NCBI GenBank assembly: GCA_029210545.1
Contig: JARGFV010000046.1
Span: 1 to 18,293, forward strand
DNA: 18,293 bases
Direction: 5' to 3'
Source: a bacterium
GTDB lineage: Bacteria; BMS3Abin14
The position numbers were made by a program, and so were the translations under genes. Positions 13,317 through 18,293 of this stretch are shown here, in pieces (positions within the stretch are counted from its first letter, which is position 1; each line of letters begins with the position of its first letter). The notes beneath the pieces are model-generated. The model did not search any database. It was not told where the DNA came from and saw nothing but the letters and a program-made list of their open reading frames with translations.

Positions 13317-13337
13317 GATATGAGATATGAGAAATAT
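13246..13337. repeat. Paired heptad arrays: glycosylase tail and ABC start
   Basis: Units at 13246-13280 inside the glycosylase gene are ATCTCAA, ATCGCAG, CCCTCAA, ATCTCAG, AAACGAT. Units at 13317-13337 are GATATGA, GATATGA, GAAATAT. The arms are complementary (CTCAAATCTCA against TGAGATATGAG with one mismatch). The second arm abuts ATG 13338 of the ABC gene and leaves no room for a normal Shine-Dalgarno. Confidence 0.7.
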
Positions 13338-14267
13338 ATGTCCATCGTCTTATCCGCGACAGACCTGACCAAGCGCTTCGGCTCCTTCACCGCTGTGGAC
13401 GGGATATCGTTCGCCGTGGAAAGGGGGCAGTGCTTCGGGTTCCTGGGGCCCAACGGCGCCGGGAAGACCACCACCATGCGCATGGTCACGAACCACCTGC
13501 CTGTATCGGAAGGGTCCCTTTCGGTCCTGGGAATGGAGGTGATGGCCAACGCCCGCAAGGTCAAGGCGCGCATAGGGGTGGTCCCCCAGGACAACAATCT
13601 GGATACAGATCTGAAGGTCCTCGACAACCTCCTGGTGTATTCCCGTTACCACGGGATCCCCATGAAAGAGGCCCGCCGGAGAGCCCTCGAGCTCCTGGAC
13701 TTTTTCATGCTCGGCGAGCACGCCCAAAGCCCCATCGAGCAGCTGTCCGGGGGGATGCAGCGGCGGCTTCTCATCGTCCGCGGCCTTATCAACGAGCCGG
13801 AGCTCCTCATCCTGGACGAGCCGACCACCGGCCTGGACCCCCAGGCCCGCCACCTCATCTGGCAGAAGCTGAGAACCCTCCAGGCCCAGGGTGTGACGCT
13901 GCTCCTCACCACCCACTACATGGACGAGGCCCAGCAGCTGTGCGACCGCCTGGTGATCATCGACCACGGCAAGATCCTCGTGGAAGGGTCCCCGTCCGTA
14001 CTCATCGCCGAGCACGCGGGCAAAGAGGTCGTGGAAGTCCGCCTGATGGCGGGAGAGACCAGAGAGAAGTGCCTTGACGCTATCGGCGGAGTCGTGCCTG
14101 AGGGCGCCGTGGTGGAGTGCTCGGCGGACACGGTCTACATCTACTCGGCAGGCGCTGCCGGGATCCTGGCGCGGCTCACCATAGGCGCTGACCGGACTGT
14201 CCTTCACAGGAAGGCCAGCCTTGAGGATGTTTTCCTTCGGATGACGGGAAGGGAGCTGCGGGAATGA
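13338..14267 (+). CDS. ABC-2 type transporter ATP-binding protein (NodI/DrrA-like)
   Basis: A 309-residue ATPase subunit of an exporter. Walker A is GPNGAGKT (37-44), the Q-loop VVPQDNNLD (80-88), signature LSGGMQRR (135-142), Walker B LLILDEPTTGLD (155-166) and the switch His is in TTHYMDE (190-196). The C-terminal extension (about 215-309), with VFLRMTGREL near its end, is typical of NodI/DrrA/CcmA-type ATPases. Start ATG 13338 is preferred; an upstream in-frame ATG at 13320 lies within the heptad array. A GAG about 8 bases upstream is the only ribosome-binding hint. Its stop overlaps the permease start (ATGA), so the pair is coupled. The substrate (lipid, polysaccharide or drug) cannot be told from sequence. 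Confidence 0.93.
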   Translation: MSIVLSATDLTKRFGSFTAVDGISFAVERGQCFGFLGPNGAGKTTTMRMVTNHLPVSEGSLSVLGMEVMANARKVKARIGVVPQDNNLDTDLKVLDNLLVYSRYHGIPMKEARRRALELLDFFMLGEHAQSPIEQLSGGMQRRLLIVRGLINEPELLILDEPTTGLDPQARHLIWQKLRTLQAQGVTLLLTTHYMDEAQQLCDRLVIIDHGKILVEGSPSVLIAEHAGKEVVEVRLMAGETREKCLDAIGGVVPEGAVVECSADTVYIYSAGAAGILARLTIGADRTVLHRKASLEDVFLRMTGRELRE

Positions 14268-15085
14268 GGGAGTTCGCCGGGCCGAGGCAGCCCGTGATGG
14301 CCAGGAAGGGCGGCCGCCTCCTGCCCGATCTGACATGGAGAGTGGTGACCGTCTGGTACCGCGACGCGAAAGTGTGGTCCACCTTCTACAAGGCCAGCCT
14401 CATCGGAAACCTGGGTGAGCCGCTCCTTTACCTCGTGGCCATGGGGTGGGGACTGGGCCGCATGGTCGGGACGGTGGACGGCGTTCCGTATATCCAGTTT
14501 CTTGCTCCGGGGCTGGTGTGTTCCGCCGCCATGTACTCAGCCACTTTCGAGTGCACCTTCGGGGCGTTCACCCGGATGACCCGCCAGAAGACCTACGACG
14601 CCATCATGGCTACCCCGGTGGCGTTAGACGAGATCGTGGCCGGGGAGGTTCTCTGGGGGGCGACCAAGGGGTTTCTGTCCGGCGGGTCCATGCTCCTGGT
14701 CATGGCCCTGTTCGGGCTCGTCCACAGTCCGTGGGCTGTGCTGGCCCTTGGCCTGTCTTTCCTCATTGGTCTGCTCTTCGCGGCCTTGTCCATGATCGTC
14801 ACGGCGAAGTCCCCCTCCTACGACTTCTTCTCCTACTACTTCACCCTGGCCATCGCCCCCATGTTCCTGTTCTCGGGCATCTTCTTCCCCATCGGGAACC
14901 TGCCCCACTGGGCGCGGACAGTGTCGTGGTTCCTTCCCTTAAGCCACGGCGTTGACGCCAGCCGTTCCCTTTTCTCCGGCCGGGTGGGATGGGAGCTTAC
15001 GGGCGAACTCGCCTGGCTGGCGGTTTTTTCCCTGGTTGCCTTCTCTTTCGCCGTCCGGGGGGTCAGAAAGAGATTAGTGCAGTAA
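14264..15085 (+). CDS. ABC-2 type transporter permease (NodJ-like)
   Basis: A 273-residue inner-membrane permease with about six hydrophobic segments. An N-terminal cytoplasmic stretch is followed by SLIGNLGEPLLYLVAMGWGLG, IQFLAPGLVCSAAMYSATFECTFG, and TRQKTYDAIMATPVALDEIVAGEVLWGATKG (the conserved coupling-loop region of ABC-2 permeases). Then come hydrophobic helices around FLSGGSMLLVMALFGL, VLALGLSFLIGLLFAALSMIV and FTLAIAPMFLFSGIFFPIGNLPHWA, with a last helix near WLAVFSLVAFSFAV. The PMFLFSGIFFPxxxLP block is characteristic of the NodJ subfamily. The partner is the overlapping upstream ATPase. No substrate-specific neighbours are present. Confidence 0.92.
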   Translation: MREFAGPRQPVMARKGGRLLPDLTWRVVTVWYRDAKVWSTFYKASLIGNLGEPLLYLVAMGWGLGRMVGTVDGVPYIQFLAPGLVCSAAMYSATFECTFGAFTRMTRQKTYDAIMATPVALDEIVAGEVLWGATKGFLSGGSMLLVMALFGLVHSPWAVLALGLSFLIGLLFAALSMIVTAKSPSYDFFSYYFTLAIAPMFLFSGIFFPIGNLPHWARTVSWFLPLSHGVDASRSLFSGRVGWELTGELAWLAVFSLVAFSFAVRGVRKRLVQ

Positions 15086-15127
15086 GAGCGGCCTCACGCA
15101 GCTTGTCCCGCCATAGCTTCCAGAGCA

Positions 15128-15334
15128 AGGAGTCTGTCGGACTAACCGTTTCAGACTCCTGCCTGAAGTTTTTCGAAAGGCAATTCAGCGAAAAACGGGA
15201 AAACATATGGCATATTTGGTAGATAGCCATCACATTTCACCTGCTAAATGCCAATTATTTCAGGAAAACATCCAAAATAAGGGGCATTTCGAAAAACTTA
15301 CAGCAGCGTGTCAAGAGGTTTTCCGACACGCTGC
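15128..15334. other. AT-rich intergenic segment with competing hairpins
   Basis: Lower in GC than its surroundings and without a credible gene. Visible pairings: AGGAGTCTG/CAGACTCCT (15128-15136/15152-15160); AAGTTTTTCGAAA (15167-15179) with its perfect complement at 15286-15298; GTTTTTCG (about 15169) alternatively with CGAAAAAC near 15189; AAATGCC with GGCATTT bounding about 15246-15288, containing TTATTT/AAATAA; and GCAGCGTGTC/GACACGCTGC (15303-15312/15325-15334), followed after 9 bases by a T5 run. The alternatives are mutually exclusive, as in attenuators or structured RNAs. It may be an ncRNA or a small palindromic element. Confidence 0.45.
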
Positions 15335-15665
15335 CAGTTCTGGTTTTTGCCAGACCCAAGACCCTGTTCATTCTCCAGCCACCAGACACCATGTTTTCCC
15401 CTGTGAAACCCTGTGCTTGCCAGCCGTAGCTTCATGCGAAGGTTGGTGCCCTGTGGTGGATTAATCAGTTCCCGGTATTGAGTTGTTTGCCTTCCTCCTC
15501 CTTTCTCCGCCTGCCCTGAGCCTGGCGAAGGGTGACTCCGTGGTGAATGTCCTTGCCCTGCTCGCTTCGTTCGTTATTATCCGTTACACTATATCCAGGA
15601 GCCTGATGGGGTTTTCCGACATGCTCCTGGATCAGGAGACTGTTCCCGCCGCGAGGAGGTTAGAT
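15335..15665. repeat. Spacer with dispersed repeat words upstream of the lipoprotein-like gene
   Basis: No gene is supported. It contains ccctgtgaaaccctgtg words related to those at 10771-10799, cagccgtagcttcatgcg (related to 1606-1745), and gccctgagcctggcgaaggg at 15513-15532 (related to 3761-3795). An open frame from 15483 is continuous with the next gene, but its first 61 codons are repeat-derived. Confidence 0.45.
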
Positions 15666-16085
15666 ATGCCCAGGTTTTTCCTGCCGGTTGTCCTTCTGCC
15701 ACTGGTCCTGATGGCAGGCGCGTGCTGCACGGCGCCGGAGGTTTCCGTCCAGGAACCCCTTGCGGATACCCTGCCCATGGACCCTTCCGCCGCCGAACCG
15801 CCGGTGGTGTTCGAGATGCCTGAACTCGTGTGCGTGGCCGAGGCCGAGGGGATCGCCTTTGTGCCGGACCTGCCCATCGACGTGCTTTATTTCCGGGACG
15901 TCTGGTTCTGGAAGATCCGCGGCACGTGGTACTGGAGCAAAACTTACATGGGGATGCTCTACGAGCTTTCCATAGATCAGGTCCCGAAGGACCTGCGGAA
16001 GTTCGGGGACACCTACCGCGCCGAACTTCCCGACTGCCGGGAGTTCACCTACGAGGACTGGCACAGGCGTGTCAGACAACGCTGA
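15666..16085 (+). CDS. Small exported, Trp/Tyr-rich protein (probable lipoprotein), paralog of 17335-17829
   Basis: A 139-residue protein of unknown function. The start is ATG 15666, supported by GAGGAGG (15653-15659) 6 bases upstream and by the N-terminal signal MPRFFLPVVLLPLVLMAGACC, a plausible but non-canonical lipoprotein signal with cysteines at 20-21. The mature part has a Pro/acidic stretch, then IDVLYFRDVWFWKIRGTWYWSKTYMG, SIDQVPKDLRKFGDTYRA and a basic end. The module 'xYFxxxWxxxxxGxWYWSxxYxG...xxVPxxLR' is shared with the protein at 17335-17829 and with small hypothetical proteins I recall from Geobacter-like genomes. An envelope location is inferred. Its stop codon lies in a hairpin. 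Confidence 0.72.
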   Translation: MPRFFLPVVLLPLVLMAGACCTAPEVSVQEPLADTLPMDPSAAEPPVVFEMPELVCVAEAEGIAFVPDLPIDVLYFRDVWFWKIRGTWYWSKTYMGMLYELSIDQVPKDLRKFGDTYRAELPDCREFTYEDWHRRVRQR

Positions 16086-16092
16086 CACGCCT
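16065..16092 (+). terminator. Hairpin spanning the stop codon of the lipoprotein-like gene
   Basis: AGGCGTGTC (16065-16073) pairs perfectly with 16084-16092 across a 10-base loop. The TGA at 16083-16085 lies at the loop/arm border. No T tract follows, so it may be a stabilising hairpin rather than a true intrinsic terminator. Confidence 0.45.
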
Positions 16093-16093
16093 G

Positions 16094-16349
16094 GAATGCA
16101 GAGTGCAGAGTGCAGAGGAAAACCTCGACTGCGGTTTCCACCTTCTGTCATTCCGGGCAGAACGCAACGCCAGCCTGGAATTCAGCCATGCTTGTCATCG
16201 CGAATTGAACCCGGATGAAGCGATCCCGGGTTCCTGGATTGCTTCGCTTGGCATCGGCTCGCAATGACAGGCGCAGTGAGCTAGACACCAGACACTGTTG
16301 GACGATCTACCTCGGGCTCAAACTCTACACTCTGCACTCTACACTTTGA
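16094..16349. repeat. Nested repeat block bounded by inverted heptad arrays
   Basis: The left arm at 16094-16114 is GAATGCA, GAGTGCA, GAGTGCA. The right arm at 16322-16349 is ACTCTAC, ACTCTGC, ACTCTAC, ACTTTGA, complementary to the left. Between them are a tgtcattccgggcag...ctggaattcag unit (about 16146-16184) and a tgtcatcgcga...tcgcaatgaca inverted unit (about 16194-16269) that contains a ggattgcttcgcttgg word; units of this kind are dispersed in many environmental genomes. The 16086-16394 spacer contains no gene. Confidence 0.65.
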
Positions 16350-16377
16350 CAGGGTCGCAAAAAGTCCATCAACTTTG

Positions 16378-16414
16378 CACTCGGATACAGCCCTTCAGGC
16401 GCTGTATCCGAGTG
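16378..16414 (-). terminator. 14-bp hairpin spanning the nitroreductase stop codon
   Basis: CACTCGGATACAGC (16378-16391) pairs perfectly with 16401-16414, with a 9-base loop holding the stop codon (16395-16397). On the minus strand a GGACTTTTTGCGACC segment follows about 13 bases downstream. It is a probable transcript-end structure, with the T run farther away than in a classical terminator. Confidence 0.55.
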
Positions 16415-17078
16415 GCATGACAAGCAGTGGCGTGCTTCCTTCCCCGGCACCGGTCAACCGCCGGACATCCTCGTCTTCGAACGCCCCCACGATACCCGCG
16501 GCAAGCCCCAGGGACACAGCCATGAGAAACACGTTCTGGGCTGCGCACCCTGCCTCGATGTCGGCGTAACGAACGCCGCGCCTCCCGTACTTGACGGTCG
16601 TCCGTTCGTAGACCGCCGAGATCACGAGGGAGACCGGCGCCTGTGCGACCCACATCTGGGAGAGACAGGCCCGGGCGAGTTGTGCCCTCGAGTCCTGCCC
16701 TCCTGTCTTCTCCGGTTTACCGGTCCCGGGGACGAACCTGTAAATGCCGGCGCTTAGATCCAGTACGGTTTTCTCCCCGGTGAAGGCGTATACCTCAAGC
16801 GGGTAAAGGGCGCCCGCCGAAGGGACGGTCCTGTGACCCCTCCCGGCGTCGGTGACGCCCTGCGCCGCCCACAGGATGGCCCTGAACTGATCCGGTTCGA
16901 TGGGAGTGAACAGGTACTGTCTCACGGTGCGCCTGTCGGCCATGACCTTTTTTATGTTCATTTCCGGCGCCTCACGGGGTTCGTCGGGTTCCCCTGGTGG
17001 GAACCCGGCGAGTTCCAGCAGGTCGATCGCAAGAAGGGAGGCCAGCCCCCCCTCCAGGAACCTTCTACGGGTGATCAT
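16395..17078 (-). CDS. Tat-exported SagB-type nitroreductase/dehydrogenase
   Basis: A 227-residue flavoprotein of the nitroreductase superfamily, SagB/ThcOx-like branch. The start is ATG 17076-17078, with AGGGGGTG about 5 bases upstream. The N-terminus MITRRRFLEGGLASLLAIDLLELAG is a twin-arginine signal (RRRFL). The domain begins ADRRTVRQYLFTPIEPDQFRAILWAAQGVTD (FMN-phosphate Arg residues), then TVPSAGALYPLEVYAFTG (the SAGALYP signature of SagB-type enzymes), RYADIEAGCAAQNVFLMAVSLGL and a C-terminal LVMPLGY. These enzymes use FMN to oxidise or reduce substrates; those in peptide clusters make azoles, but no precursor peptide or YcaO gene is seen here, so a periplasmic redox role is more likely. 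It is convergent with 15666-16085 and divergent from 17335-17829. Confidence 0.9.
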   Translation of the reverse strand: MITRRRFLEGGLASLLAIDLLELAGFPPGEPDEPREAPEMNIKKVMADRRTVRQYLFTPIEPDQFRAILWAAQGVTDAGRGHRTVPSAGALYPLEVYAFTGEKTVLDLSAGIYRFVPGTGKPEKTGGQDSRAQLARACLSQMWVAQAPVSLVISAVYERTTVKYGRRGVRYADIEAGCAAQNVFLMAVSLGLAAGIVGAFEDEDVRRLTGAGEGSTPLLVMPLGYSA

Positions 17079-17137
17079 GCCGCACCCCCTGCAGAAAAAT
17101 ATCCTCCCCGCAGGCACGCGTGGGATTTTTCTGTCCG

Positions 17138-17162
17138 GGTCACCACGGTCACCGTGGTGACC
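17138..17162. promoter_or_regulatory. 25-bp palindrome upstream of the nitroreductase gene (operator-like)
   Basis: GGTCACCACGGT-c-ACCGTGGTGACC is a perfect 12-bp palindrome around one base, 60 bases before the nitroreductase start and in the spacer shared with the divergent gene at 17335. It could be a dimeric regulator site or a transcript-end hairpin. The rest of 17079-17334 shows no gene. Confidence 0.5.
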
Positions 17163-17334
17163 TGTTCCTGATAACTTCGCTAAAAGCCCGGCATTCCTGA
17201 AAACAGGGTATCATCCAGAAGTATAGCAGCCTGAAAGGAAGGAGCACCCTGCTGAGTGATGGCTGACAGCTGACCGCGGGCAGACTGGTGCTTAAAAAGC
17301 CGGATCGCCGGTTTCCATCCGGTCCTGATTTGCC

Positions 17335-17829
17335 ATGCCGGCAACAACCAGCGGCCAGGAGCCTGTCGTAGAACCTGGCGCAGGCTCCCGGGTGGAACCG
17401 TGCCTTTTCCAGCCCCGGGCCCTTCCCGTGCACGGAGACTACCGCAGCCGGTACCGCCTGGAGTATAACAAGGTCCCCTTCGGCCACTGGCGCCAGAGGT
17501 ACAGCGAGTCTCCGCCGACATCCGGCCGCAAGGACCCCCCCTACCTGTACAAGACCCCCCGGTCGGGCGTTTACGCCTACCCCGGAACCCAGGAGGAGAT
17601 CTACTTCTACAAGGACCGCTGGTACAGCAGGTTCAAGGGTGTCTGGTACTGGTCGTGGAGCTACAACGGACCCTGGGCTTACACCGATGTGGACCGCGTT
17701 CCGGGAAAGATGAGGGACATGCCACGCCAGAAGTACGAAAAGGATGACGACAGGTTCAAGAAGGTGCCCTGGAAAAGGCAGGACCACGGGAGAGGTGGAA
17801 AGTGGAAAGGGGAGGATAACGATTACTAA
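17335..17829 (+). CDS. Small aromatic-rich hypothetical protein, paralog of 15666-16085 (start uncertain)
   Basis: A frame of 164 residues. The reliable part, from about residue 77, is SGVYAYPGTQEEIYFYKDRWYSRFKGVWYWSWSYNGPW...VDRVPGKMRDMPRQKY, which shares the 'xYFxxxWxxxxxGxWYWSxxYxG' and 'VPxxxR' pattern with 15666-16085. The N-terminus (MPATTSGQEPVVEPG...) has no signal peptide and ATG 17335 has no Shine-Dalgarno. A TGA lies three codons upstream (17326-17328), while a good purine-rich AAGGAAGGAG occurs at about 17236-17245 in front of a frame that soon closes. The 5' end may therefore be decayed or frameshifted. The C-terminal GGKWKGED comes from two GTGGAAA heptads (17795-17808). Function is unknown. 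Confidence 0.6.
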   Translation: MPATTSGQEPVVEPGAGSRVEPCLFQPRALPVHGDYRSRYRLEYNKVPFGHWRQRYSESPPTSGRKDPPYLYKTPRSGVYAYPGTQEEIYFYKDRWYSRFKGVWYWSWSYNGPWAYTDVDRVPGKMRDMPRQKYEKDDDRFKKVPWKRQDHGRGGKWKGEDNDY

Positions 17830-17941
17830 GACCAAAACCTGGACCGGGAGCGACATGCCTGTCCCAGCCTTGGCGCAAATCGCGAAGAATAAATAAACTG
17901 TCCTTGCTTGGCGTTACCCGTTTCGGTCTGTTTCCCGGGAC

Positions 17942-17992
17942 TTTTTTAGACCCGAAATCCGGGTGGGTCTAAACCGAACACGGATTTCGGGT
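17942..17992. repeat. Two mutually exclusive hairpins with the CCCGAAATCCG element
   Basis: TTTAGACCC (about 17945-17953) can pair with GGGTCTAAA (about 17965-17973). Alternatively ACCCGAAATCCG (17950-17961) can pair with CGGATTTCGGGT (17981-17992). The overlap makes the two exclusive. The CCCGAAATCC word is the one repeated upstream of the PBP operon. Confidence 0.65.
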
Positions 17993-17994
17993 TC

Positions 17995-18023
17995 TTGACA
18001 CCGTTCGCCATTTGTCATAGATA
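17995..18023 (+). promoter_or_regulatory. Probable promoter facing the tRNA-like array
   Basis: A perfect TTGACA (17995-18000), a 17-base spacer, and TAGATA (18018-18023) as a weak -10. It is preceded directly by CGGATTTCGGGTTC, as at the PBP promoter. The first tRNA-like segment begins 15 bases downstream of the -10, about where a stable-RNA transcript would start. Confidence 0.5.
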
Positions 18024-18038
18024 GGAAAGGCTTATCAA

Positions 18039-18293
18039 GCCGAGGTAGCTTCCCGCCGATGGCGGGACTAGAGTCCCGCTGGTAGCGTGATCCGCATCGG
18101 TAGCCCTGGTTTGGAAAAACAAAATGCCGAGGTAGCTCAGTCGGTAGAGTCCCGCCGATGGCGGGATCTTCGACGGGTTCCCTCTGCCCTACCTCCTTCG
18201 CTGATGTAGGGGTAGGAAAACAAAATGCCGAGGTAGCTCAGTCGGTAGAGTCCCGCCGATGGCGGGATCTTCGACGGGTTCCCTCTGCCCTAC
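18039..18293 (+). repeat. Tandem array of tRNA 5'-half-containing units (101-bp period)
   Basis: Each unit starts GCCGAGGTAGCT, the 5' acceptor and D-arm sequence of a tRNA (Phe- or Thr-like). The copy at 18126-18149 has the full tRNA 5' half through GTAGAG, then a TCCCGCC-gat-GGCGGGA hairpin (18150-18166), then ttcgacgggttccctctgcc. The next copy begins 101 bases later at 18227 and appears identical until the window ends. An earlier divergent copy at 18039 has the hairpin inserted after GTAGCT. No T arm or matching 3' acceptor (CCTCGGC) follows, so these are not functional tRNAs as seen. The array runs past the window. Confidence 0.75.

Noticed and set aside
13350-14336. Long minus-strand open frame (328 codons) opposite the ABC ATPase
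   Set aside because: It mirrors a gene with all ABC motifs; no motif or ribosome-binding site of its own.
15207-15464. 85-codon frame beginning MAYLVDSHH after the permease
   Set aside because: It runs through the structured AT-rich block and repeats, with no motif or Shine-Dalgarno.
15483-15665. 61-residue N-terminal extension of the lipoprotein-like gene
   Set aside because: GAGGAGG and a signal peptide place the start at 15666; the extension is repeat-derived.
17149-17856. 235-codon minus-strand frame rich in Val/Leu/Pro opposite the 17335 gene
   Set aside because: Shadow frame; the plus strand carries the aromatic module shared with 15666-16085.
18126-18210. Functional tRNA with GAT anticodon in the TCCCG-CCGATGG-CGGGA arm
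   Set aside because: The arm fits 5 + 7 + 5 geometry but lacks U33, and no T arm or complementary 3' acceptor strand follows.
18126-18293. Possible CRISPR array because of direct repeats
   Set aside because: The 101-bp period is almost fully identical, with no short-repeat/variable-spacer pattern, and the unit contains a tRNA half.

Overview
The window looks like chromosomal DNA of a GC-rich Gram-negative bacterium, probably deltaproteobacterial (Desulfobacterota-like). This placement is inferred from gene content and order: class A PBP, amidase, GerM, murI, rph, rdgB, then tRNA-Pro and tRNA-Arg, facing prmA, a 4-OT tautomerase, rsmE and a NodI/NodJ-type exporter. No rRNA or other taxonomic marker is present, so lineage is uncertain.

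Layout. Positions 1-970 are a graveyard: a 5'-truncated ISNCY-type transposase (minus) and a decayed receiver-PilZ response-regulator gene (plus). Positions 977-1577 hold a small ORF overlapping a minimal nucleotidyltransferase, arranged like a toxin-antitoxin pair. Positions 1784-2125 carry tRNA-Arg(TCT) and tRNA-Pro(TGG) on the minus strand with a strong terminator. Positions 2259-9352 are a minus-strand cell-envelope and housekeeping block: rdgB, rph, murI, gerM-like, amidase, PBP1. It reads from a probable promoter at 9406-9434, with further internal breaks where terminator hairpins lie. Positions 9617-15085 are plus-strand: prmA, 4-OT, rsmE, a zinc-ribbon RDD membrane protein, an EndoIII/MagIII-like glycosylase, and an ABC ATPase with its permease. 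Positions 15666-17829 hold two related small aromatic-rich secreted-type proteins flanking a divergent Tat-exported SagB-type nitroreductase. Positions 17840-18293 are non-coding, with a promoter-like site followed by a tandem array whose unit starts with the 5' half of a tRNA.

The coding content is mostly ordinary; the unusual signal lies between genes. (a) At least nine junctions carry degenerate arrays with a strict 7-base period. The word differs at each site, the arrays are often paired as inverted arms, they run through stop codons or abut start codons, and the genes just downstream tend to lack a close Shine-Dalgarno. (b) Many stop codons lie inside perfect hairpins. (c) A CGGATTTCGGGTTC element sits directly 5' of a TTGACA box at two distant places. 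(d) A 101-bp tandem repeat carries a tRNA 5' half but no 3' half. (e) An AT-rich segment at 15128-15334 can fold into competing hairpins. These rest on direct reading of the sequence; their functions are inference.
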